Made by a program: the position numbers and the translations under genes. Below are positions 1-7,065 of a stretch of DNA of 64,000 nucleotides, in pieces. The notes under the pieces were generated by a model. The model saw only the letters and a program-made list of their open reading frames with translations, did no database searches and was not told where the DNA came from. Origin of the DNA: Sphaerisporangium rufum (GTDB lineage: Bacteria > Actinomycetota > Actinomycetes > Streptosporangiales > Streptosporangiaceae). Location: the NCBI RefSeq assembly GCF_016863395.1, contig NZ_BOOU01000013.1:124001-188000 (forward strand), in the 5' to 3' direction. The first letter of the stretch is position 1; every line of letters begins with the position of its first letter.

Positions 1-561
1 ACGGTGACCTTCGCGGGCGAGCCGCTGCTGGGCCGGCCGGCCCACGCCATCGTGCGCGGCGGCCTGGCCCACGTGTGCGAGGGACGGCGCGTCTTCCCGA
101 CCATGTCGGTGCGCGACAACCTGTTCAGCGGCGGCGGCTGGATCGCCCGGCACCGCCGCGCCGAACTGCACGACCAGGCGATGGACCTGTTCCCGCGGCT
201 GCGCGAGCGGTACCGGCAGGCGGCCGGGACGCTGTCGGGTGGCGAACGCCAGATGCTGCTGATCGCCCGCGGCCTGATGCTCGACCCGAAGGTGCTGCTG
301 CTCGACGAGGCGTCACAGGGGCTGGCCCCGGTGGTCGTCGACGAGGTGCTCGCCGCGGTGGAACGCATCTCCGAGCTCGGGGTGGCGGCGCTGGTGGTCG
401 AGCAGAACACCCGGGTGCTGGGACTCTCCGGCCGGGTGATCATCATGAGCACCGGGCGGCTGATCTTCAGCGGGCACTCGGGCGACCCGGGGATCCTCGA
501 CCAGGTCCGGCAGGCGTACCTGGACGACGCCCCGGCCGGACCCGCCGGGGCCGCTTCGTGA
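1..561 (+). CDS. Branched-chain amino acid-type ABC transporter ATP-binding protein (LivF-like), 5' truncated
   Basis: This is the C-terminal three quarters of an ABC ATPase; the frame is open to base 1, so the Walker A end lies outside the window. Visible are the Q-loop-region motif EGRRVFPTMSVRDNL, the signature LSGGERQMLLIARGLM, Walker B LLLDEAS (LivF proteins usually have DEPS) and a switch His region replaced by VVEQNT, as is normal in LivF. LivF-type subunits power uptake of branched-chain amino acids, amides or urea through LivHM-like permeases. The next gene starts inside its stop codon, so the transporter is probably co-transcribed with the catabolic genes that follow and may import their substrate. 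The family is clear; the substrate is unknown. Confidence 0.85.
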   Translation, partial: TVTFAGEPLLGRPAHAIVRGGLAHVCEGRRVFPTMSVRDNLFSGGGWIARHRRAELHDQAMDLFPRLRERYRQAAGTLSGGERQMLLIARGLMLDPKVLLLDEASQGLAPVVVDEVLAAVERISELGVAALVVEQNTRVLGLSGRVIIMSTGRLIFSGHSGDPGILDQVRQAYLDDAPAGPAGAAS

Positions 562-1580
562 AGGCCGTCCGGTTCGCCGACTTCGGCCCGCCCGAGGTGC
601 TGGAGGTGCGGGATGTACCGGCACCGGCCTGCCCGCCCGGCGGCGTCCTGGTCCGCGTCGCGGCGGCCGGCGTCAACCATCTCGACCTGGACGAGCGGGC
701 CGGCACCTCGGGTTTCACGATCAACGCCGAGCACCAGCTCGGCCGCGAAGGCGCGGGCACGGTCGTCGAGACCGGGCCGGACGCCGACCCGGGCTGGCTC
801 GGCGCCCGGGTCATCGTCAGCGCCTACCCGCCCTGCGGGCGATGCCCCGCCTGCCGGCGGGGGCTCATCAACGTCTGCCACCGGCCCGCCCGGCCCGGCA
901 TCGACGTGCCCGGCACCTACGCCGAGATCGTCGCCGCCCCGGTCACCGGCCTGTTCCACCTGCCCGACACCGTTCCCTTCGAGGTGGGCGCCTGCCTGCA
1001 ACTGGGCTTCGGCACCGCCTGGCACGCGCTGTTCCGGCGCGGGGATCTCCGGGCCGGGCAGACCGTGCTGGTGACCGGCGCCGGCGGCGGGGTGGGCTCG
1101 GCGGCCGTCCGGCTGGCCGCGCTGGCCGGCGCCCAGGTGCTCGCGGTGGCCGGCAGCCCGGAGCGGCGCGCACTCGCCGCCGGCCTCGGCGCCGCGCACA
1201 CCGCCGCACCGGGGGACGACCTGCCGGCCTGGGTCGGTGACCTGACCGGTGACGGCGCCGATCTGGTGGTCGACGCCGGCGGCGGGCCGTTCCTGGCCAC
1301 CGGCCTGGACTGCCTGCGCCCCGGCGGCCGGTACGTGCTCTACGGCGCGCACGGCGGGGAGCGGGTCGATGTCGACCTGATCCAGGTGTTCCGGTCGTAC
1401 ACCTCGGTGGTCGCCTCCCGGGGCTGGCTGCTGGAGGACGTGGACCGGGTCATCGAGGCCGCCGCCCGCGGCCGCATCACCGTCCCGATCCAGCAGAGCC
1501 TGCCGCTGGACCAGGCGGCGCGGGCCCACCAGGCGCTCGCCGACCGGACCGTCGCCGGAAAGCTGGTGCTCCGGCCATGA
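558..1580 (+). CDS. Zinc-type MDR alcohol dehydrogenase / quinone oxidoreductase-like protein
   Basis: 340-residue medium-chain dehydrogenase. The GTG start overlaps the upstream stop (GTGA). The N-terminal GroES-like half carries a four-cysteine structural-zinc lobe, CGRCPACRRGLINVC (about residues 93-107). The Rossmann half has the nucleotide motif GAGGGVGSAAVRLA near residue 175. The usual catalytic-zinc ligands look replaced: the expected Cys is Asn (GVNHLD) and the GHE motif reads GREGAG. It may therefore act as a zinc-lobe-bearing but catalytically zinc-free NAD(P)H oxidoreductase, like quinone oxidoreductases. The substrate is unknown; context suggests one redox step in the pathway of this operon. 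Confidence 0.82.
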   Translation: MKAVRFADFGPPEVLEVRDVPAPACPPGGVLVRVAAAGVNHLDLDERAGTSGFTINAEHQLGREGAGTVVETGPDADPGWLGARVIVSAYPPCGRCPACRRGLINVCHRPARPGIDVPGTYAEIVAAPVTGLFHLPDTVPFEVGACLQLGFGTAWHALFRRGDLRAGQTVLVTGAGGGVGSAAVRLAALAGAQVLAVAGSPERRALAAGLGAAHTAAPGDDLPAWVGDLTGDGADLVVDAGGGPFLATGLDCLRPGGRYVLYGAHGGERVDVDLIQVFRSYTSVVASRGWLLEDVDRVIEAAARGRITVPIQQSLPLDQAARAHQALADRTVAGKLVLRP

Positions 1581-2977
1581 CGGCGACCGACCGGCCGGGG
1601 GCGGCCACCGCGGCGGAGGAGTACGTCGCCGGGCTGCTCGCCGCCACCACGCCGCCCGAGCGGGTACGGGCCCGGACCGCGGCCGTCGTCGCCGACACCG
1701 TCGCGGTGGCCCGGCTCGCCGCCGGGAATCCCGACATCGCGGGCATGCTCGACGCCGCCGCGCCCGGGCCGTCGTCCACGGTGGTCCCCGGCCGGCCGGC
1801 GGCGCCGGAGATCGCCGCGGGCGTCAACGCGACGGCGGCGGTCTACCACGAGCTGGACGAGGGGCTGCGCGGCGCCGGGCATCCGGGGGCGCACGTGGTG
1901 CCGGCCGCCGTCGCGGTGGCCGAGGCCGAAGGGGCGCCGGCGTCGGAGGTGCTGCATGCCGTCGCGCTGGGATACCAGCTCCAGGCCGACCTCGGCCGGG
2001 CGGTCACCCTGCGGCCGGAGGTTCACGCGCACGGCGCGCTGGGCGCGCCCGCCGCCGCGCTGGCCGCGGCCCGCGTCCTGCGGCTGGACGCGGCCCGGGT
2101 CGCGCAGGCGGTGCTGATCGCGGCCAACCTGGCGCCGGCCGGCGACTGGTCGGCCTGCACCGGCGGGCACACCGTGCGGCACCTGTTCGCCGGGCAGGGC
2201 GCCCAGACCGGGGTGCGGGCGGCCTATCTCGCCCGGGCCGGGTTCACCGCGCCCGCCGGCTCGCTGGACGTCGCCTACGGGATCGTGCGCGGCGACGGCG
2301 GCCCGCCACGGCTGCGCCGCGGCGGCGGCTGGGCCGTCACCCAGGGCTATCTCAAGCTCTGGTCGGCCTGCGCGTACACCCACAGCGCCCTGGACGCGCT
2401 GGCCGGCGCGCGGGCGCGGTCGCCGTTCACCGCGGCCGAGGTCGGCCACATCGTGGTCCGGGTGCCGGCCGCCGGCCTGCTGGTCGGCGGGGTGCACACC
2501 CGCACCCCGCTGGCGGCCCGCTTCTCGATCCCGGTCGTGCTGGCCACCCTCGTCGTGCACGGCGAGCTCAACGGGGTCATCGACCGGGCCCGGGTGGACT
2601 CCGCGGTCCTCGCGCTGGCCGGCCGGATCACCGTGCGGCACGACCCGGAGATGGACCGCGAGTGGCCGGCGCGGATGCCCGCCGCGGTGCACATCGCCCT
2701 GCGGGACGGGACCACCGTCCGCGAGCGCGTCGAGGACCCCGCCGGGCCGGCCGGCGCGGAGTATCCCGGCGCGGTGCGCGACAAGATCCGGCGCCTGGGC
2801 ACCGGTGACGAACTGATCGGCTGGATGGCGGCCACGGCGCCCGGGTCCCCGGACCCGGGCGTGCAAGGCCTGTTCACCGCCGCGATGCCGGCGCCCGGGG
2901 CCGAGCCCCCGGCCGCGCGCGGCCCCGCGGTGACCGACGTGACGGGCGGCGACGCCCACGGGAGGAGCACGACGTGA
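1577..2977 (+). CDS. MmgE/PrpD family protein (dehydratase/isomerase-like)
   Basis: 466-residue protein of the 2-methylcitrate dehydratase (PrpD)/MmgE/cis-aconitate decarboxylase/iminodisuccinate epimerase superfamily. Recognisable are the NATAAVYHELDEGLRGAGHPG segment (about residues 80-100), the standard substrate-pocket region, and the helical repeats after it. It starts by ATGA overlap with the dehydrogenase and is followed by an isocitrate-lyase-family gene. That pairing resembles prpD-prpB of the methylcitrate cycle, but no prpC is present and hydantoinase-type genes follow, so a dehydratase or isomerase role on another C4-C7 diacid is equally likely. The C-terminal 40 residues are proline/alanine-rich. 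Confidence 0.8.
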   Translation: MTATDRPGAATAAEEYVAGLLAATTPPERVRARTAAVVADTVAVARLAAGNPDIAGMLDAAAPGPSSTVVPGRPAAPEIAAGVNATAAVYHELDEGLRGAGHPGAHVVPAAVAVAEAEGAPASEVLHAVALGYQLQADLGRAVTLRPEVHAHGALGAPAAALAAARVLRLDAARVAQAVLIAANLAPAGDWSACTGGHTVRHLFAGQGAQTGVRAAYLARAGFTAPAGSLDVAYGIVRGDGGPPRLRRGGGWAVTQGYLKLWSACAYTHSALDALAGARARSPFTAAEVGHIVVRVPAAGLLVGGVHTRTPLAARFSIPVVLATLVVHGELNGVIDRARVDSAVLALAGRITVRHDPEMDREWPARMPAAVHIALRDGTTVRERVEDPAGPAGAEYPGAVRDKIRRLGTGDELIGWMAATAPGSPDPGVQGLFTAAMPAPGAEPPAARGPAVTDVTGGDAHGRSTT

Positions 2978-3882
2978 CAGCAAGCCCGGGACGAAGGCTG
3001 AGGGACCTGCTCGCGCTGGAGGGGCCGGTCATCTGCCCTGGCGCGGTGAGCCCGCTCTTCGCCCGCATCGCCGAGCGCGCGGGCTTCTCCGCCGTCTACG
3101 CGACCGGGGCGGGGATCAGCAACACCTGGCTCGGCCTGCCCGACGTGGGGCTGATGGGCATGACCGAGTTGCTCGGCGTCACCGCCCGCATCACCGACGC
3201 GGTCTCGGTGCCGGTCATCGCCGACATCGACACCGGCTACGGCAACGCCCTCAACGTGACCCGCACGGTGCGGGAGTTCGAACGGGCGGGGGTGGCCGCG
3301 GTGCAGATCGAGGACCAGATCAACCCCAAGCGGTGCGGGCACTTCAACGACAAGGCGGTCACCGCGCTGGACGAGATGGTCGAGCGGATCGTCGCGGCCA
3401 CCGAGGCCCGCCGGGACCCGGACCTGGTGGTGATCGCCCGCACCGACGCCCTGGCCACCGACGGCCTGGCCGCCGCGATCGACCGGGCGCAGCGGTTCGC
3501 CGAGGCCGGCGCGGACATGATCTTCGTGGAGGCGCCGACCAGCCGGGAGGAGATCGAGGCCATCGCCGCCGAGGTGAAGAAGCCCATGGTCATCAACATG
3601 GTCGAGGGCGGCAAGACGCCGGTGCTGCCGGCCGCCGAGCTCGCCGAGATGGGGTACAAGGTCATCCTCTACGCCAACACGGTGCTGCGGATGACCATGG
3701 CGGCGGCCCGGCGGGCGCTGGAGACGCTGCACGAGCGGGGCGACACCCTGGACCTGGTGGCGGAGATGGCCGGCTGGCAGGAGCGGCAGGCCGCGGTCGA
3801 CCTGGACGAGTGGCTGGCGATCGACGGCCAGGTCAGCGCCCGGGCCGCCCGGGTGCTGGACGGCCCGGGGGAGGGTCGCTGA
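2974..3882 (+). CDS. Isocitrate lyase/PEP mutase superfamily C-C lyase (methylisocitrate/dimethylmalate lyase-like)
   Basis: 302 residues with a TIM-barrel of the ICL/PEP-mutase family. Metal and substrate motifs are visible: the YATGAG strand, DIDTGYGN (Mg2+ site), QIEDQ, and the loop KRCGHF whose Cys marks lyases rather than phosphonomutases. The family cleaves 2-hydroxy di- or tricarboxylates to pyruvate, glyoxylate or oxaloacetate plus a second acid. It starts at GTG overlapping the MmgE/PrpD stop. The likely role is the carbon-carbon cleavage step of this operon. Close relatives are called methylisocitrate lyase, dimethylmalate lyase or oxaloacetate decarboxylase, and sequence reading alone does not choose between them. 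Confidence 0.85.
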   Translation: MTASPGRRLRDLLALEGPVICPGAVSPLFARIAERAGFSAVYATGAGISNTWLGLPDVGLMGMTELLGVTARITDAVSVPVIADIDTGYGNALNVTRTVREFERAGVAAVQIEDQINPKRCGHFNDKAVTALDEMVERIVAATEARRDPDLVVIARTDALATDGLAAAIDRAQRFAEAGADMIFVEAPTSREEIEAIAAEVKKPMVINMVEGGKTPVLPAAELAEMGYKVILYANTVLRMTMAAARRALETLHERGDTLDLVAEMAGWQERQAAVDLDEWLAIDGQVSARAARVLDGPGEGR

Positions 3883-4541
3883 TGCGCCGGATCAACGGCA
3901 TGTCGGTGTTCGAGACCCCGGAGGAGGTGCTGGCGCCCGCGCACACGGCGCTGCTCGTCATCGACATGCAGAACGACCTGCTCAGCGACGAGGGCGCCTA
4001 CGCCCGGCGCGGCGAGGACGCGCGCCTGGTGCGCGCCGCGATCGAACCGGTGGCCCGGCTGGTCCGCGCGGCCCGGGACGCCGGGGTGCTGGTGGTGTAC
4101 ACCCAGAACACCACGCTGCCCGGCGGGCGCAGCGACTCGCCCGCCTGGACGTACTTCAAGCACTACTCCCGGCCGGAACTGGCCGGCCAGTACACCCTGG
4201 ACGGCACCTGGGGCCACGAGATCGTCCCCGAGCTCGCCCCGGGCGATGGCGACGTGGTGATCCGCAAGCACCGCTCGGACGGGTTCGTCGGCACCGACCT
4301 CGACCTGGTGCTGCGCTCCAACGGCGTGCGGTCGGTCGCCACCGCCGGGATCGTGACCAACGGCTGCGTGGAGTCCACCGTCCGGCACGCCGCGTTCCTC
4401 GACTACTACAGCGTCGTCGTCGGCGACGCGTGCGCCTCCACCTCGCCGCGGCTGCACGACGCGGCGATCGAGCTGCTGCGCGGCCGCCACGACATCCTCA
4501 CCGTCGACACCGTCACCGCGATCTGGGGGGCCCGCCCATGA
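3882..4541 (+). CDS. Isochorismatase-like cysteine hydrolase
   Basis: 219 residues, an isochorismatase-fold hydrolase with all three catalytic residues visible: Asp in LLVIDMQNDLL (about residue 27), Lys in VIRKHRSDGF (about 128) and Cys in IVTNGCVEST (about 163). Members hydrolyse amides or ureides (nicotinamide, maleamate, ureidoacrylate, N-carbamoylsarcosine). Its ATG shares one base with the previous stop (TGATG). Followed directly by a hydantoinase, the attractive inference is that it removes the carbamoyl or amide group released by ring opening. The exact substrate is not determined. Confidence 0.85.
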   Translation: MRRINGMSVFETPEEVLAPAHTALLVIDMQNDLLSDEGAYARRGEDARLVRAAIEPVARLVRAARDAGVLVVYTQNTTLPGGRSDSPAWTYFKHYSRPELAGQYTLDGTWGHEIVPELAPGDGDVVIRKHRSDGFVGTDLDLVLRSNGVRSVATAGIVTNGCVESTVRHAAFLDYYSVVVGDACASTSPRLHDAAIELLRGRHDILTVDTVTAIWGARP

Positions 4542-5941
4542 CCACCGTCGATCTGATCGTCCAGGGCGGCACCGTCGTCTCCGCCACCCGCGAGGTCCGC
4601 GCCGACGTCGCGATCCACCAGGGCCGCATCGTGCGCGTCGGCCCGGTGGACGACCTGCGCGCGACCCGGGTGATCGACGCGGCGGGATGCCACGTCCTGC
4701 CGGGCATCATCGACGCGCACACGCACCCGGTCTACGCCGACGACCTGGCGAGCACGGCCCGCGCCGGGATCGCCGGCGGCGTGACCACCACCATCGCCTT
4801 CATCGCCGCCTTCCCCTCCTGGGGCTTCCCCAAGACCGGCCCGGCCGAGGTGGCCGACGCCTACATCGCCGAGTGGGACGGCCGGCCGGCCGGCGACTTC
4901 GCGCTGCACGTCGCCTTCGACAGCCACGACGACCCCGCCGTCGAGGTGCCGGAGCTGATCCGGCGCGGCATCACCTCGTTCAAGTTCTTCACCGCCTACC
5001 CGCGCCGGGGCATGATGGTCGACGACCGCAGCCTCATCGCCGGGCTGGAGGTGGTCGGCAAGGCCGGCGGCATCGCCGCGGTGCACGCCGAGAACGGCCA
5101 CGGCATCGACTTCCTGGAGTCCCGGCTGTGGGACACCCCCGACCTGCCGAACGAGACGTTCCTGCAGTGCCACACGCACCTGTTCGAGACCGAGGCGGTG
5201 CTGCGGGTGATCTCGCTGGCCGAGGCGGTCGGCTGCCCGCTCTACATCCCGCACCTGGCCGCCGGGGACGGCATCGAGGTCGTCGGCCTGGCCCGGCGCA
5301 CCGCCCGGGTGCCGGTCTGGATCGAGACCTGCCCGCACTACCTGGTGCTCACCAACGACGAGGTGCTGCGCCGCGGCGCGCTCAGCAAGATCGCCCCGCC
5401 GCTGCGCGAGACCGGCGACAACGAGCGGCTGTGGGCCGCCGTCGCGGACGGCATGATCCAGGTGGTCGGCACCGACCACGCCGGCCGCACCCTGGCGAGC
5501 AAGGCGGAGGGCGCCAACATCCTGCAGGCCCCCTTCGGCGCGGAGGGCATCGAGCACCTGCTGCCGCTCATGTACGGCGAGGGCGTGGCCGGCGGGCGGC
5601 TGAGCCTGCGCCGCATGGTCGCGGTGCTGGCGGAGAACCCCGCCGATCTGTTCGACCTGCCGGCCAAGGGCCGCATCGAGGAGGGCAAGGACGCCGACCT
5701 GGTGATCCTCGACCCGGACGGGCGCACGGCGTGCACCGCGGCCGACCACGCCGGGGCGAGCGACTACTGCCTGTACGAGGGACGCGAGGTGCCGGGCCGG
5801 GTGCGCCACACCATCAAGGGCGGGCGGGTCCTGCTCGACGACGGCGTCCTGGCCGACGATCTCACCGGCGGCCGGTACCTGGCCCGCCGGCCGCTGGGCC
5901 GGCGGCCGGTCCCGGTGCTCGACGGGGTGCCCACGCCGTGA
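4538..5941 (+). CDS. Dihydropyrimidinase/hydantoinase-type amidohydrolase
   Basis: 467-residue cyclic amidohydrolase. Metal ligands can be placed: DAHTHP (about residues 60-65), a carbamylated-Lys candidate in SFKFF (about 149-153), His in AVHAENG (about 182), His in IPHLAAG (about 238) and the Asp/His of VGTDHA near 314. The family opens hydantoin, dihydropyrimidine, allantoin or related cyclic amide rings. An ATGA start overlap couples it to the isochorismatase-like gene, and its own stop is overlapped by the Ldh2 gene. Ring opening here followed by amide hydrolysis next door is a coherent two-step scheme, but the ring compound is not identifiable by eye. Confidence 0.85.
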   Translation: MTTVDLIVQGGTVVSATREVRADVAIHQGRIVRVGPVDDLRATRVIDAAGCHVLPGIIDAHTHPVYADDLASTARAGIAGGVTTTIAFIAAFPSWGFPKTGPAEVADAYIAEWDGRPAGDFALHVAFDSHDDPAVEVPELIRRGITSFKFFTAYPRRGMMVDDRSLIAGLEVVGKAGGIAAVHAENGHGIDFLESRLWDTPDLPNETFLQCHTHLFETEAVLRVISLAEAVGCPLYIPHLAAGDGIEVVGLARRTARVPVWIETCPHYLVLTNDEVLRRGALSKIAPPLRETGDNERLWAAVADGMIQVVGTDHAGRTLASKAEGANILQAPFGAEGIEHLLPLMYGEGVAGGRLSLRRMVAVLAENPADLFDLPAKGRIEEGKDADLVILDPDGRTACTAADHAGASDYCLYEGREVPGRVRHTIKGGRVLLDDGVLADDLTGGRYLARRPLGRRPVPVLDGVPTP

Positions 5942-6912
5942 CGGGCCGGCTGGCCTGGGAGCAGGCGCACCGGCTGGCGGTGGGCGCGCTGACCTCCCTC
6001 GGCTACTCCGAGCCCGAGGCGTCGGCGATCACCGACCATCTGCTGGCCGCCGAGGCGGCGGGCATCACCGCGCTCGGGCTGCGCCGGATCTCCTGGATCG
6101 CCGAGATCATCGCCGCGGGGGCGCCGCCCGGCGACCCGAGCGAGGTGGTGCCGGCGCGCGGCGGCTGCGTCCTGGTCGACGGGCACGGCGGGATCGGCTA
6201 CCTGGCCGCCGACCGGGCCGTGGCGGCGGCGGCGGAATCGGCCCGCGCCGGCGGCGTCGCGGTGGCCGCGGTGCGCGACGTGTTCCTCACCGGAAGCCTG
6301 CGGGTGTACGGGGACCGCCTCGCGCGGCAGGGACTCGCCGGGATCATCACCAGTTCGGCCGCGCCGGCCGTCGTCGCGCCCGGGCCAGGGGGCCGGCGGG
6401 TGCTGGGGACCAACCCGTTCGCCGTCTTCGTGCCCGGACATCCGGTCCCGCTGGTCTTCGACACCGGGGTCACGTCCCTGACCTACAGCGAGCTGGCCCG
6501 GCGGGCGGCGGCCGGCGAGCCCATCCCCGCCGGGTGCGGGCTGGACCGCACCGGCGAGCCGACCACCGACGCCGCCGCCGTTCTCGACGGCGGCGCGATG
6601 CTCCCCTGGGCCGGCCACCGGGGGTTCGGGCTGGCGGTCGCGGTGCAGGCTCTGGCGATGATGGCCGGCGGGCCGGCGGTGCCCGGCGGCCTGGCCGGCT
6701 GCGCGATGGTCATCTTCGCCGTCGACCCGCGTGCCCTCGACCCGGCGGCACCGGTCCCCGACCTGGGGGAACTCGCCGGGGTGCTCGACCGGGCCGGCGG
6801 CCGGCCGCCCGGCCTGCGCTGGGCTCAGGCCCAGCGCGCCGGCCGCGAGCAGGGGCTGCGGGTCGAACCGGCCACGGTGACGAGCCTGCGGGAGCTCGCC
6901 CGCGCCGGCTGA
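5938..6912 (+). CDS. Malate/L-lactate dehydrogenase (Ldh2/MDH2) family protein lacking the conserved histidines
   Basis: 324 residues, slightly short for the Ldh2 family (ureidoglycolate, malate and sulfolactate dehydrogenases, DpkA). The GTG start overlaps the hydantoinase stop. Family landmarks are present: GHGGIGYLAADRA, LGTNPFAV, GEPIP, and GHRGFGLAVAV near the C-terminus. However, the segment normally reading DSHGV or THG reads ITALGL, and the usual NHFG motif reads VFLTGS, so the two conserved catalytic histidines appear absent. It may have lost dehydrogenase activity or acquired a different chemistry. It is the last gene of the run; convergent transcription begins about 150 bp downstream. 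Confidence 0.75.
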   Translation: MTGRLAWEQAHRLAVGALTSLGYSEPEASAITDHLLAAEAAGITALGLRRISWIAEIIAAGAPPGDPSEVVPARGGCVLVDGHGGIGYLAADRAVAAAAESARAGGVAVAAVRDVFLTGSLRVYGDRLARQGLAGIITSSAAPAVVAPGPGGRRVLGTNPFAVFVPGHPVPLVFDTGVTSLTYSELARRAAAGEPIPAGCGLDRTGEPTTDAAAVLDGGAMLPWAGHRGFGLAVAVQALAMMAGGPAVPGGLAGCAMVIFAVDPRALDPAAPVPDLGELAGVLDRAGGRPPGLRWAQAQRAGREQGLRVEPATVTSLRELARAG

Positions 6913-7065
6913 CGGGCCGCACCACGTCGCCCGGCACCGCCGACGTCCGGCCTGGTGCCGCGCCGGCCGGGGACCCGCCGGACGTGGATGCCCGGCCACC
7001 GGGGGCCCGGCGGCCCCGGCCGCCGGGACGGTGCGCCATCCGTCCGGCCGGGCCGGCCGGTCCGG

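Noticed and set aside
1577-3882. prpD-prpB of the methylcitrate cycle
   Set aside because: The pair is similar in family, but prpC is absent and the surrounding genes are hydantoinase, cysteine hydrolase and transporter; a specific methylcitrate assignment is not justified.
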